Assembly: GCF_015291885.1 (NCBI RefSeq)
Contig: NZ_CP036186.1
Location: forward strand, 2,431,001-2,495,000
Reading direction: 5' to 3'
Length of the DNA stretch: 64,000 nt
DNA from: Stutzerimonas stutzeri
Lineage (GTDB): Bacteria > Pseudomonadota > Gammaproteobacteria > Pseudomonadales > Pseudomonadaceae
Made by a program: the position numbers and the translations under genes. Under the pieces are notes generated by a model. It saw only the letters and a list, made by a program, of their open reading frames with translations, did not search any database and had not been told where the DNA came from. Position 1 is the stretch's first letter, and each line of letters starts with the position of its first letter. Of the stretch, positions 53,650 through 63,935 are shown in pieces.

Positions 53650-55425
53650 ATGCAGAAGCAGCGTGCCCATATAGGGCATCACGGTCCGGAGTTGCTGGAT
53701 GACGGGACGACCCGCTTCCGACTCTGGGCGCCCGATGCGCAAAACGTCAGTCTGATCGTTGTAGGCGCACAAACGCTGCCGATGACCGCCACAGAAGATG
53801 GCTGGTACAGCATCGACGCTCCCTATGGCGCCGGTACGCTGTACCGGTTTCTTATCGACGATGATCTGCACGTACCTGACCCCGCCTCGCGCGCTCAGGC
53901 CGGCGACGTCCATGCGCCGAGCCTGGTGGTCGACACCCATAACAACTATCTGTGGCGCAACAGCAGTTGGCTGGGCCGCCCATGGCACGAAACCGTGCTG
54001 TACGAGATGCACGTCGGCCTCTACGGCGGCTTCGCAGCAATGGAGCGGCATCTGGCTGAGCTTGCCGAACTTGGCATCACCGCGATCGAGCTGATGCCCA
54101 TCGCGGAGTTTCCTGGCGACCGCAACTGGGGTTACGACGGTGTACTGCCCTATGCGCCGGAAGCGGCGTATGGCAGCCCCGAAGAACTCAAGCATCTCAT
54201 CGACACCGCACATGGGCTGGGACTGATGGTCTTCCTCGACGTGGTTTATAACCACTTCGGCCCGGACGGCAATTATCTCGGCCACTATGCCAAGCACTTT
54301 TTCCGCCACGACCAGCAAACGCCCTGGGGCGACGGTATTGATTTCCGCCGCCGCGAAGTGCGCGATTTTTTCATCGACAACACGCTGATGTGGCTGATGG
54401 ACTATCGCTTCGATGGTCTGCGTTTCGACGCCGTGCATGCCATCCCCGATCGCAGCTTCCTGACTGAACTTGCCGAGCGCGTGCATGCAACGGTGGAGCC
54501 CGACCGTCATGTACATCTGGTGCTGGAGAACGAAGATAACCGCTCAACGCTGCTCACCCAGGGGTTCACTGCGCAGTGGAACGATGACGGCCATAACGTG
54601 CTGCACACCCTGCTGACCGATGAAAGCCAGGGCTACTACGCCGATTACAACCAGGACGCGACCGCCAAACTGGCGCGTTTTCTCGGCGAAGGCTTCATCT
54701 ATCAGGGGCAGAACAACCGTCGCGGCGAAACTCGTGGCGAGCCCAGCGGACATCTCTCGCCGACATCATTCGTACTGTTCCTGCAAAACCACGATCAGAC
54801 CGGCAACCGCGCCTTCGGCGAGCGCCTGAGCACGCTAGCCGACCCGGATGCACTGCGCGCGGCGACTGCCGTGCTGCTGCTGTCGCCCATGATCCCGCTG
54901 CTGTTCATGGGCGAAGAATGGGGCTCACGCCAGCCTTTCCTGTTCTTCACCAGCCACCACGGCGAACTCGCAGACGCCGTGCGCGAAGGGCGTCGAAACG
55001 AGTTCGCCGAGTTTGCCGAATTCGCCGACGAGGCCACGCGCGAACGCATTCCGGATCCGAACGCAGTGGCTACGTTCGAGGTTTCGCGGCCTGACTTCGA
55101 CGCACGTCACCACCCGGAACATGCCGAATGGCATGCGCTATATCGCCAGCTGCTACGCATTCGCCATGCGGAGATCGTGCCGCGTCTAGCCGGCTCACAG
55201 TTCCTCGATGCACGCGTTCTGGCCGATGCGGCAGTGCTCGTTAACTGGCGATTGGCCGACGGCAGCCGGCTGCGGCTGGAGCTCAATCTCGGCGCGCAAC
55301 CCGCACCACTTCCCGCCTCGTCCGCCACCGCCGAGCTGCTGTTCGCGAGCCGTGAGACGGTCGGCGACACGCATGACCAGTTGGCGCCTCGTATGGCCAA
55401 GCTGTATCTGGAGAAAGCCACATGA
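53650..55425 (+). CDS. treZ: Malto-oligosyltrehalose trehalohydrolase
   Basis: A 591-residue GH13 enzyme that releases trehalose from maltooligosyl-trehalose made by TreY. It has the N-terminal CBM48/E-set domain (FRLWAPDAQNVSLIV) and the GH13 regions DVVYNHFGPDGNY, GLRFDAVHAI (catalytic Asp), LVLENEDN (Glu) and FLQNHDQTGNR. Its stop overlaps malQ by four bases. Confidence 0.95.
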   Translation: MQKQRAHIGHHGPELLDDGTTRFRLWAPDAQNVSLIVVGAQTLPMTATEDGWYSIDAPYGAGTLYRFLIDDDLHVPDPASRAQAGDVHAPSLVVDTHNNYLWRNSSWLGRPWHETVLYEMHVGLYGGFAAMERHLAELAELGITAIELMPIAEFPGDRNWGYDGVLPYAPEAAYGSPEELKHLIDTAHGLGLMVFLDVVYNHFGPDGNYLGHYAKHFFRHDQQTPWGDGIDFRRREVRDFFIDNTLMWLMDYRFDGLRFDAVHAIPDRSFLTELAERVHATVEPDRHVHLVLENEDNRSTLLTQGFTAQWNDDGHNVLHTLLTDESQGYYADYNQDATAKLARFLGEGFIYQGQNNRRGETRGEPSGHLSPTSFVLFLQNHDQTGNRAFGERLSTLADPDALRAATAVLLLSPMIPLLFMGEEWGSRQPFLFFTSHHGELADAVREGRRNEFAEFAEFADEATRERIPDPNAVATFEVSRPDFDARHHPEHAEWHALYRQLLRIRHAEIVPRLAGSQFLDARVLADAAVLVNWRLADGSRLRLELNLGAQPAPLPASSATAELLFASRETVGDTHDQLAPRMAKLYLEKAT

Positions 55426-57497
55426 GCGACGAATCCCTAATCCGCTTGGCCGAAGCTGCGGGCCTGTCCATCGATTGGATCGATGCTGATAACCGTGAGC
55501 AGCGGGTCGAGCCGGCCGTACTGCGCGAAGTGCTCGCGTGCCTCGGACTGGCCGCAGAAACGGCTGAAGATGTCGATGCCAGCCTGGAAATTCTCGCGCA
55601 CAAGAACAACCACGGCGGCGTTCCCCCGTTGTTGACCTGCGACCAACACGCGGCACTGGAGCTAGGTGGTTTTTTTCCGCCGTTGAGTCGATTTCAGCTG
55701 ACGTCGGAAGACGGCAATGTCCAGCACGGCATGCTCGACGAGCAGGCGCAATTGCCGGCAATCGATACGCCGGGTTACTACCAGTTGACCATCGACAAAT
55801 ACCAGCTGACCGTCGCCATAGCCCCCTGCTCCTGCCCGACCGTCGCTGAGCTTGCTGGAGCCGACGCCTGGGGGCTGACCGCCCAACTGTACAGCCTGCG
55901 CCGCGCCAACGACGGCGGTCTGGGCGATACCCAGGCTCTGGAGACGCTGGTACGCAATGCAGCAACCCATGGCGCCGACGCGCTGGGCATCAGCCCAGTA
56001 CATGCCATGTTTGGAGCGCATATCAACCAGTACAGCCCGTACTCGCCCTCCAGCCGGCTGTTCTTCAACGTACTGCATGCAGCACCAGGCTCAATTCTAG
56101 GTGAGCGACCGCTGCGCCAGGCCATCGAAACCTGCGGGCTTGCTGAAGAGCTGCAGCGCCTGGAGCAACTCGATCTGATCGACTGGCCCGCCGTGGCCCA
56201 GTCGCGTCATCGGCTGTTGCGGCAGTTGTTCGACGACTTCAGTAGCGGTGGCAATGCGCTGCAGGCTGATTTCGACAGTTTCCGTGCAAACGGTGGCGAG
56301 GCGCTGGAGAACCACTGCCGTTTCGAAGCACTGCACACCCATTTGCGCAACGCGCAGGGCCACACGCAGCACTGGAATGATTGGCCGGAAGAGTTTCGCG
56401 ACCCTGCAAGCCCTGCGGTTGAAGCGTTCGCCCGCGACCATGCCGATGAGGTCAGCTACCACGCCTTCGGCCAATGGCTCATGGCTCGGGGACTGGAGCG
56501 CGCCCAGGTTGCCGCGCGCAGCGCCGGGATGCGCATCGGCCTGATCTCGGACCTGGCAGTCGGTGCCGATGGCGGCGGTAGCCAAGCCTGGAGTCGTCAG
56601 GCAGAGCTGCTGGCGTCGCTCAGTGTCGGTGCGCCTCCGGATGTCATGAACCGTGACGGGCAGAACTGGGGCATCTCCGCATTCTCGCCTTGGGGCCTGC
56701 GTCAGCATGGTTTCCGCGCCTACATCGAGATGCTGCGCGCCAACCTCGCACACGCCGGAGGTATGCGCATCGATCATGTATTGGGCCTCAAGCGCCTCTG
56801 GGTGATGCCCGCTGGGGCCAACCCGAAGCATGGCGTCTACCTCAACTTCCCGTTCGACGACATGTTGCGGTTGCTTTGTCTGGAAGCCTGGCGGCATCAG
56901 GCAGTGATTCTAGGCGAGGACCTCGGCACGATTCCCCCCGGTTTTCGTGACGTCCTTGCCGCGCGGGGCATTCTTGGCATGCGCGTACTGTTGTTCGAGC
57001 ACCATGACGGAAATTTCCAGCGCGCGGCGCAGTATCCCGCTCAGGCCTTGGCAACCAGCACCACGCATGACATTCCCACGCTGGCGGGTTGGTGGCAGGG
57101 CCACGATATCGACTGGCGCATCAAGGTCGGTCAGGTGCAGGAATCGGATCGCGAGCAGCAATGGAAGGCACGGGAAAAAGAGCGCGCCGGACTGAATCAG
57201 GCGCTGTGCGAAGACAGTGGCAAGAACCCGGGACATCTGCTGAGCGCCGAGCAAGCGGTCGACGCAGCTGTCTGCTTCCTTGCTCACACCCCCGCGCCGC
57301 TGGTGCTGCTACCGGTCGAGGATGCACTCGGGCTGGAAGAGCAGACCAACATGCCTGGCATCGTTGAAACCCATCCCAACTGGCGTCGCCGTTATCCCGG
57401 CGACAGTGCAACGCTGCTCGACAGCCCGGCTAGCCGCCGGCGACTGGAGTCATTTGCGCAAGCCCGCCGTAACCATCGTGGAGCTGCGCACCGATGA
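55422..57497 (+). CDS. malQ: 4-alpha-glucanotransferase (amylomaltase)
   Basis: A 691-residue GH77 disproportionating enzyme that lengthens or rearranges maltodextrins, feeding TreY and glycogen turnover. GH77 motifs: YSPSSRLFFNVL, GLISDLAVGADGGGSQ, MRIDHVLGLKRLWVMP with catalytic Asp, ILGEDLGTIPPGFRD with catalytic Glu, and TTHDIPTLAGWW. It overlaps treZ and treY by four bases on each side, so the four genes are translationally linked. Confidence 0.95.
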   Translation: MSDESLIRLAEAAGLSIDWIDADNREQRVEPAVLREVLACLGLAAETAEDVDASLEILAHKNNHGGVPPLLTCDQHAALELGGFFPPLSRFQLTSEDGNVQHGMLDEQAQLPAIDTPGYYQLTIDKYQLTVAIAPCSCPTVAELAGADAWGLTAQLYSLRRANDGGLGDTQALETLVRNAATHGADALGISPVHAMFGAHINQYSPYSPSSRLFFNVLHAAPGSILGERPLRQAIETCGLAEELQRLEQLDLIDWPAVAQSRHRLLRQLFDDFSSGGNALQADFDSFRANGGEALENHCRFEALHTHLRNAQGHTQHWNDWPEEFRDPASPAVEAFARDHADEVSYHAFGQWLMARGLERAQVAARSAGMRIGLISDLAVGADGGGSQAWSRQAELLASLSVGAPPDVMNRDGQNWGISAFSPWGLRQHGFRAYIEMLRANLAHAGGMRIDHVLGLKRLWVMPAGANPKHGVYLNFPFDDMLRLLCLEAWRHQAVILGEDLGTIPPGFRDVLAARGILGMRVLLFEHHDGNFQRAAQYPAQALATSTTHDIPTLAGWWQGHDIDWRIKVGQVQESDREQQWKAREKERAGLNQALCEDSGKNPGHLLSAEQAVDAAVCFLAHTPAPLVLLPVEDALGLEEQTNMPGIVETHPNWRRRYPGDSATLLDSPASRRRLESFAQARRNHRGAAHR

Positions 57498-60307
57498 AAG
57501 CCCTTACCGCAACCCTGCGACTGCAATTTCACCGCGATTTCACCCTCGACGATGCCACCGCGCTGGTGGACTACTTCGCCGAACTTGGCATCAGCCACAT
57601 TTACGCGTCGCCGCTGCTGACCGCGCGCCCCGGCTCGATGCACGGCTACGACGTGATCGACCCCACCCGCATCAACCCCGAGCTGGGTGGCGAACCCGCG
57701 CTGCAACGCCTCGTCGACGCTCTGCGTGCGAAAGGCATGGGCCTGATTCTCGACATCGTGTCCAACCATATGGCCGTTGGCGGCGCCGGCAACGCATGGT
57801 GGCTGGACGTACTTGAATGGGGTCGCCGCAGCCCCTACGCGCAGTTCTTCGATATCGAGTGGAATTCGCCCGATCCGCTGCTCGAAGGCCAGCTGCTGGT
57901 TCCCTTCCTCGGCAGCGATTACGGCGAGGCATTGCAGCAAGGCACCATCAAGCTGCGCCTGGATATCGACAACGGATCGCTATACGCCGAGCACTATGAG
58001 CATCGCTTCCCGATTACCCCGCCGAGCTACGGCGAAGTGTTGCGTGCTGCCGACCATCCGCAGTTACGCACCCTGGCGCAGCACTTCGATGCCCTGAAGA
58101 CGGAGCCGGCACCCTACCAGGCTGCGCGTTTGTTGCGAGCCGAACTTGCCGAGCAATTGCAGAACGCCGATACCCGCCAGGCTCTGGAACAGGCTCTCGG
58201 CACCTATGATTCCAAGACCGATGACGGCTTCCGCCGTCTGCACAGCCTGCTCGAGCGGCAGAATTACCGACTGGCTAGCTGGCGGACCGCCGGTGATGAC
58301 ATCAACTGGCGGCGGTTCTTCGACATCAACGAGCTGGGCGGCCTGCGTGTCGAACGGCCAGTGGTATTCGAGGAAACCCATGCGAAGATTTTCGAGCTGA
58401 TCGGCGATGGTCTGGTCGATGGCCTGCGTATCGACCATATCGACGGCCTGGCTGATCCGCGCGGCTATTGCCGACGCCTGCGTCGGCGCGTCGACCGGCT
58501 GAACGCCGGGCGTCCAGCGGACGCCGTGCAGGATCATGTGCCGATTTATGTCGAGAAGATCCTCGCGGGTGGTGAGCGTCTGCACGATGACTGGGGCGTG
58601 GACGGCACCACCGGTTACGAGTTCATGAACCAGGTGTCGCTGCTGCAGCACGATCCGGCTGGTGAAGCAGTGCTCTGCGAGCTATGGAGCGAGACCAGCG
58701 GACGCACCACCGACTTCCTGGAAGAAGCTCGGCAAGCACGCCAGCTGGTGCTGACCGGCCCGCTGGCCGGAGACTTCGAAAGCGTCGCTCAAGCCTTGCT
58801 GCAGGTCGCTCGTGGCGATGTGATGACCCGCGATATTACCCTCGGCGCGATCCGTCGGGCGTTACTGGAGTTGATCATCCACTTCCCGGTGTACCGCACA
58901 TACATTGCTACGCCAGGTCGTCGCGAGGCCGATGAGCCATTCTTCCAGCAGGCCCTGGAAGGCGCGCGCACAACGCTGGGCGAAGCGGATTGGCCGCTGC
59001 TCGATCACCTGCAGCGTTGGCTTGGCGGCGAAAGCCTGCGCAAACTGCCGCGCGGGCCGCTACGTAAGTTGCGCCGTTACGCCTGCACGCGTTTCCAGCA
59101 GCTGACTTCACCGGCTGCAGCCAAGGCTGTGGAGGATACTGCCTGCTATCGCTCCGGCATTCTGTTGTCGCGCAATGACGTCGGATTCGATCCGCAGCAC
59201 TTCAGTGCACCGCTGCAAGCCTTTCACGATGAATGCGCGCAGCGCGCCGAGCACTTCCCACGCAACCTGTTGACCACCGCCACCCACGACCACAAGCGAG
59301 GTGAAGACACCCGTGCTCGGATGGCCGTGATCAGTGAGCGGGCCGAGTGGTTCGCGGCCAAGGCCCGGCATTGGCGCGACCTTGCAGCCAGTACCGTGCA
59401 ACAGCTGGACGACGGTCCCGCCCCCTCTCCCGCCGATGAGCTGATGCTCTTTCAGATACTGCTAGGCAGCTGGCCACTGGATCTGCGCGCCGATGATGCG
59501 GCAGCGATGGAGCAGTACTGCACTCGTATCAAGCAATGGCAGGAAAAAGCCGTACGCGAAGCCAAGCTGCGTACCACCTGGAGCGATCCCAATAACGCCT
59601 ATGAGAGCGCCTGCCGTGGTTACGTCGAAGCCCTCCTGCTTGGCAGTCAGGGCGCACCATTACGGAACGAAATCGCCTCGGCTGCTGCGGACCTGGCCCC
59701 TGCCGGTGCGCTGAACGGGCTGGTTCAAAGCCTGCTACGCATGACCACGCCCGGCGTACCCGATCTGTATCAGGGCACCGAGTACTGGGATTACAGCCTG
59801 GTCGATCCGGATAACCGGCGCCCGGTGGACTTCACCGCCCGCCAGGCCAGCCTCGAGAGCACCGCCGTAGCCGACCAGCTTCTGCAAAGCTGGCACGACG
59901 GTCGCATCAAGCAGGCATTGATCAGCCGCACGCTGCAGCTGCGTCGCCGCCATCCTCTTCTATTCAACGAAGGCCGCTATTTGCCGTTGGCCGTAAATGG
60001 TGAACACGCGCAGCACCTGCTCGCGTTCGCCCGCGAGCTGGACGGCGAATGGTTGGTCGTGGTGGTGCCGCGTCTGGCGGCCGGGTTACTGGGCGATAAC
60101 GACGTACCGCAGGTGCCAGCACAACGCTGGGGCGACACTCGGATCGCATTGCCCGATGCGCTGGACGGTATCGAGTTCGAGCGACTTTTCGACGGCGAGA
60201 CAGTCACATCCCAACACGGCAGCCTTGAGGCTGCGCACGTTCTGGATCGGCTGTCGGTGGCCGTCCTGCATACGTTTACCAAAGCAACAGGAGAATCCCA
60301 ACAATGA
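57494..60307 (+). CDS. treY: Malto-oligosyltrehalose synthase
   Basis: A 937-residue GH13 enzyme that converts the reducing-end maltose unit of maltodextrin into trehalose. The N-terminal TATLRLQFHRDFTLDDA and HIYASPLLTARPGSMHGYDV, DIVSNHMAVGG, GLRIDHIDGLADP with catalytic Asp, and VEKILAGGE with catalytic Glu are diagnostic. Its product is cut by TreZ, encoded two genes upstream. It overlaps both malQ and the DUF2934 gene by four bases. Confidence 0.95.
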   Translation: MKALTATLRLQFHRDFTLDDATALVDYFAELGISHIYASPLLTARPGSMHGYDVIDPTRINPELGGEPALQRLVDALRAKGMGLILDIVSNHMAVGGAGNAWWLDVLEWGRRSPYAQFFDIEWNSPDPLLEGQLLVPFLGSDYGEALQQGTIKLRLDIDNGSLYAEHYEHRFPITPPSYGEVLRAADHPQLRTLAQHFDALKTEPAPYQAARLLRAELAEQLQNADTRQALEQALGTYDSKTDDGFRRLHSLLERQNYRLASWRTAGDDINWRRFFDINELGGLRVERPVVFEETHAKIFELIGDGLVDGLRIDHIDGLADPRGYCRRLRRRVDRLNAGRPADAVQDHVPIYVEKILAGGERLHDDWGVDGTTGYEFMNQVSLLQHDPAGEAVLCELWSETSGRTTDFLEEARQARQLVLTGPLAGDFESVAQALLQVARGDVMTRDITLGAIRRALLELIIHFPVYRTYIATPGRREADEPFFQQALEGARTTLGEADWPLLDHLQRWLGGESLRKLPRGPLRKLRRYACTRFQQLTSPAAAKAVEDTACYRSGILLSRNDVGFDPQHFSAPLQAFHDECAQRAEHFPRNLLTTATHDHKRGEDTRARMAVISERAEWFAAKARHWRDLAASTVQQLDDGPAPSPADELMLFQILLGSWPLDLRADDAAAMEQYCTRIKQWQEKAVREAKLRTTWSDPNNAYESACRGYVEALLLGSQGAPLRNEIASAAADLAPAGALNGLVQSLLRMTTPGVPDLYQGTEYWDYSLVDPDNRRPVDFTARQASLESTAVADQLLQSWHDGRIKQALISRTLQLRRRHPLLFNEGRYLPLAVNGEHAQHLLAFARELDGEWLVVVVPRLAAGLLGDNDVPQVPAQRWGDTRIALPDALDGIEFERLFDGETVTSQHGSLEAAHVLDRLSVAVLHTFTKATGESQQ

Positions 60308-60636
60308 GTTCAGAAGAGCAACGTATCCGCGAGTTCGCTTACCAGATCTGGCAATCCGAGGGTTGCCCGGAAGGCGAAGAAGAACGCCACTGGGCAATGG
60401 CCCGCAAGCTGGTCGAGGCTGAATATGGTGCGGCCGCTGCCAAGCCTGCCAGCCGCCCGCGCAAGGCCGCCACCAAGCCCACCGACGCGACACCCAAACC
60501 CGAGGCCAAGGCAGCGACAGCTGCCAAGCCACGCACCAGCCGTGCTGCGCCGAAGGCCGGCACCGATGCCAAGGCGGGTACGCCTGAAGCCATCAAGAAA
60601 ACACGCACCCCGCGCGCGAAGAAGAAGGAAAGCTGA
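60304..60636 (+). CDS. DUF2934-domain protein
   Basis: A 110-residue protein: an N-terminal DUF2934 domain (RIREFAYQIWQSEGCPEGEEERHW) followed by an Ala/Lys/Pro-rich tail resembling histone-H1-like or nucleic-acid-binding tails (KPASRPRKAATK, KKTRTPRAKKKES). It overlaps treY by four bases, which keeps it in the trehalose operon. Function is unknown; the basic tail suggests binding of DNA, RNA or acidic polymer. Confidence 0.85.
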   Translation: MSSEEQRIREFAYQIWQSEGCPEGEEERHWAMARKLVEAEYGAAAAKPASRPRKAATKPTDATPKPEAKAATAAKPRTSRAAPKAGTDAKAGTPEAIKKTRTPRAKKKES

Positions 60637-60734
60637 CCGGCGGCAAGCATCTTGTCGGCGTTGGATCGGTCGAATGATCGTCCGCGCCGACACTCGTCTC
60701 GGTTCGCCTTGCAGAATCCGCCCATGGAGATTTC

Positions 60735-62885
60735 ATGAGTAAGAAAAAGCCCTATACGCCACAGGTTTCGACCCCGTCCAGGATTAGCGAAGGTTCGCCC
60801 TTCCCGCTCGGGGCAACCTGGGACGGTCTGGGGGTTAATTTCGCCATTTTCTCCGCCCACGCGACCAAGGTTGAGCTTTGTCTGTTCGACCCCAGTGGGG
60901 AAATCGAGCTCGAGCGTATCGAGCTGCCCGAGTACACCGATGAGATCTGGCATGGTTATCTGCCGGATGCGCATCCTGGCCAGATCTACGGGTATCGAGT
61001 CTACGGCCCGTATGACCCGGAAAACGGCCACCGCTTCAACCCCAACAAACTGCTGATCGACCCCTATGCCAAGCAATTGGTTGGCGAGCTGAAATGGTCC
61101 GAAGCGTTGTTCGGCTACACCATTGGCCACCCTGACGGCGACCTCAGTTTCGACGAGCGCGACAGCGCGCCGTTCGTGCCCAAGTGCAAGATCATCGATC
61201 CGGCATTCACTTGGGGTCGCGATCATCCGGTCCAGGTGCCATGGGACCAGACGATTATCTACGAGACCCATGTACGCGGATTCACCATGGAGCATCCGGC
61301 TGTCGCAGACGATGTGCGCGGCACATTCGCCGGCTTCAAGACGCCGGAAGTGATCGACTACATTCGCAAGCTCGGCGTTTCGTCGATTGAGTTCCTGCCG
61401 ATCCATGCTTTCGTTCAGGACCAGCATCTGCTGGAGAAAGGCATGGCCAACTACTGGGGCTACAACAGCATCGCGTTCTTCGCGCCGCATCCCAAATATC
61501 TGGCCAGCGGCAAAATCACCGAGTTCAAGGAGATGGTCGCGCACCTGCACAACGCCGACCTCGAGGTCATTCTTGATGTGGTCTACAACCACACGGCTGA
61601 AGGCAACGAGCGAGGCCCTACCCTGTCCATGCGCGGTATCGACAACGCCTCCTATTACCGTCTGATGCCGGATAACAAGCGCTACTACATCAACGACTCC
61701 GGCACAGGCAACACGCTGGACATGAGTCACCCCTGCGTCCTGCAGATGGTCACCGACTCGCTGCGTTACTGGGCCACCGAGATGCACGTCGATGGTTTCC
61801 GTTTCGATCTGGCGACCATCCTCGGCCGCGAACACGACGGCTTCGACGAACGCCATGGCTTCCTGGTCGCCTGCCGCCAGGACCCGGTCCTGGCCAAGAC
61901 CAAACTGATTTCCGAACCCTGGGACTGTGGTCCCGGCGGTTATCAGGTCGGCGGTTTCCCACCGGGCTGGGCGGAGTGGAACGATCAGTTTCGCGATACC
62001 ACTCGTGCCTTCTGGAAAGGCGATGACGGCCAGCTCGCCGACTTCGCCAGTCGCCTGACCGGCTCTGGCGATCTGTTCAACCAGCGCGGACGGCGGCCGT
62101 TCAGCTCAGTCAACTTCATCACTGCCCACGATGGCTTCACTCTCAAGGATCTGGTGTCCTATAACGAGAAGCACAACGAAGACAACGATGAGGGCAATCG
62201 CGACGGCAGTGACAACAACCTGTCCTGGAATCACGGCGTAGAAGGCCCGAGCGACGACCCGGAGATCATCGATCTGCGCTACCGGCAGATGCGCAACTTC
62301 CTAGCCACGCTGCTGTTCTCCCAAGGCACGCCGATGATCGTCGCTGGCGACGAGTTCGCCCGCACCCAGCACGGCAATAACAACGCGTATTGCCAGGACA
62401 GCCCGATCGGTTGGGTCAACTGGGATATCAGCGAGGACAGCTACGGCCTGCTGGGCTTTACCCGCAAGCTTATTCGCCTGCGCCAGCGCTATCCGATGCT
62501 GCGCCGCAGCCGCTTCCTGGTTGGCGCCTACAACGAAGAGCTGGGTGTAAAGGACGTGACCTGGCTGGCGCCGAACGCCGAGGAGCTGTCCATCGAGCAG
62601 TGGGAAGACGCGCACAACCGTTGCATGGGCATGCTGCTGGACGGGCGCGCTCAGCCAACGGGAATCAAGCGCGCGGGGTCCGACGCTACCTTGCTGCTGA
62701 TCGTCAACGCCCACCACGACCTGGTGAATTTCACGCTGCCGGAAGTGCCGCAAGGCATCTACTGGAACCGCTTGATCGACACCAACCACCCAACCGCACG
62801 GCCCGAGCGTTTCGATTTCAATGATGAATACGCCGTAACCGGACGATCCTTGCTACTGCTTGAGTTGATCAAGTCGGAAGAATGA
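60735..62885 (+). CDS. glgX: Glycogen debranching enzyme GlgX
   Basis: A 716-residue GH13 isoamylase-type enzyme that removes alpha-1,6 branches left by phosphorylase. CBM48 N-terminus (GATWDGLGVNFAIFSAHATKV), GH13 regions DVVYNHTAEGNERGPTLS, VDGFRFDLATILGRE with catalytic Asp, LISEPWDCGPGGYQVGGFP with catalytic Glu and FITAHDGFTLKDLVSYN are present. A 98-bp gap separates it from the DUF2934 gene, and a strong terminator follows. Confidence 0.96.
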   Translation: MSKKKPYTPQVSTPSRISEGSPFPLGATWDGLGVNFAIFSAHATKVELCLFDPSGEIELERIELPEYTDEIWHGYLPDAHPGQIYGYRVYGPYDPENGHRFNPNKLLIDPYAKQLVGELKWSEALFGYTIGHPDGDLSFDERDSAPFVPKCKIIDPAFTWGRDHPVQVPWDQTIIYETHVRGFTMEHPAVADDVRGTFAGFKTPEVIDYIRKLGVSSIEFLPIHAFVQDQHLLEKGMANYWGYNSIAFFAPHPKYLASGKITEFKEMVAHLHNADLEVILDVVYNHTAEGNERGPTLSMRGIDNASYYRLMPDNKRYYINDSGTGNTLDMSHPCVLQMVTDSLRYWATEMHVDGFRFDLATILGREHDGFDERHGFLVACRQDPVLAKTKLISEPWDCGPGGYQVGGFPPGWAEWNDQFRDTTRAFWKGDDGQLADFASRLTGSGDLFNQRGRRPFSSVNFITAHDGFTLKDLVSYNEKHNEDNDEGNRDGSDNNLSWNHGVEGPSDDPEIIDLRYRQMRNFLATLLFSQGTPMIVAGDEFARTQHGNNNAYCQDSPIGWVNWDISEDSYGLLGFTRKLIRLRQRYPMLRRSRFLVGAYNEELGVKDVTWLAPNAEELSIEQWEDAHNRCMGMLLDGRAQPTGIKRAGSDATLLLIVNAHHDLVNFTLPEVPQGIYWNRLIDTNHPTARPERFDFNDEYAVTGRSLLLLELIKSEE

Positions 62886-62896
62886 CCTGATCGAAC

Positions 62897-62929
62897 ACCC
62901 GCACCTGGCGCAATGTCAGGTGCGGGTTT
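62897..62929 (+). terminator. Rho-independent terminator after glgX
   Basis: ACCCGCACCTG and CAGGTGCGGGT form a perfect 11-bp stem around a 9-nt loop, followed by TTT, 11 nt after the glgX stop. Confidence 0.85.
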
Positions 62930-63074
62930 GGCGGATTCACTCAAAAAAAGACACGCGGCAGTGAACCTCGTCGCGTGACTCAAGTCCCAAAACCAGCGCG
63001 GCCCCCTAATCAACTAACGGATTCGTTCTGCTCGTCGCCGGCAGCCCTGTCTTTTCCGTGATGGATCACACGTC

Positions 63075-63923
63075 ATGCTCTCTCTGCGACCGCTTATCTA
63101 TCCCCTTTTGTTACTGATCGGGCTCGTCCCACTGACGTCTGCCTTTGCCTCCAGCACCCAGGTGAAAGCCGCCGACAAGCCAGGATCAGTGCGCTTGTTG
63201 ATCAATCGCGCCGGCAGCGGCAAGGCGATGGATGTCAGCAACACCCTTGAGGTCCCCGTGGAAGTCACCTTGCGACTGACCCGGATGGTCAACGTCGCCG
63301 GCGTCGGCAAAGGCGTGATCCGCAAGACTGTGCCGGCCAACAGCAGAGTGCGGGTGGCGACGCTCAGCAAACGCCAGGCTGGCGGGCCCATCATGTTCAA
63401 GCACTCGTTCAGTTACGCGCTGATCTTCTCGCCAGAACCGGATCGGCCAGGATCAGTTGCCGGGCCGGACTATGCACTGCCCTGGCAAGGTGGGCCGTTC
63501 CGAATTTCTCAAGGGGCTGGCGGTGACTTCAGCCACAACTCGCCTAGTGGCCGATACGCAGTGGACATCGCCATGCCCGTAGGCACGCCCATCGTGGCGG
63601 CACGGGCGGGCACCGTGGTGAAAGTCCGCAACGGTCAGGGTGGGCGCTTGCCCGACCCGGCTGGCAACTACGTACGCATTGAACATGATGACGGCACGCA
63701 CAGCGCCTACCTGCACCTGAGCCGCGGTTCGGTACGGGTCAGCCCAGGACAGAAGGTCAAAGTCGGCACGCTGCTCGGCAAGTCCGGCAATACCGGCCGC
63801 AGCACCGGTCCGCACCTGCACTTCGTGGTGCAGAAGCCCTACGGCAGCTCGATGTTGTCGATTCCTTTCCGCTTCACCCAGCCGGTGGAATCGCTGCCCA
63901 ACTTTGCGCTGAGCAGCCAGTAA
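63075..63923 (+). CDS. M23-family (LytM-type) metallopeptidase
   Basis: A 282-residue secreted peptidoglycan endopeptidase. Signal peptide (about 1-25, LTSAFAS), a beta-rich N-terminal domain, then the M23 domain with zinc ligands His (FSHNSPSGRYAVD), Asp in the same run and HxH in GPHLHFVV. These enzymes cut peptide crosslinks in the cell wall or act as activators of amidases. It is preceded by a terminator, so it has its own promoter. Confidence 0.9.
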   Translation: MLSLRPLIYPLLLLIGLVPLTSAFASSTQVKAADKPGSVRLLINRAGSGKAMDVSNTLEVPVEVTLRLTRMVNVAGVGKGVIRKTVPANSRVRVATLSKRQAGGPIMFKHSFSYALIFSPEPDRPGSVAGPDYALPWQGGPFRISQGAGGDFSHNSPSGRYAVDIAMPVGTPIVAARAGTVVKVRNGQGGRLPDPAGNYVRIEHDDGTHSAYLHLSRGSVRVSPGQKVKVGTLLGKSGNTGRSTGPHLHFVVQKPYGSSMLSIPFRFTQPVESLPNFALSSQ

Positions 63924-63935
63924 TCGGGGCAAGCG

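Noticed and set aside
60339..61856. 505-codon frame antisense to the DUF2934 gene and glgX
   Set aside because: glgX has all GH13 motifs and a terminator on the plus strand; the reverse frame has neither.
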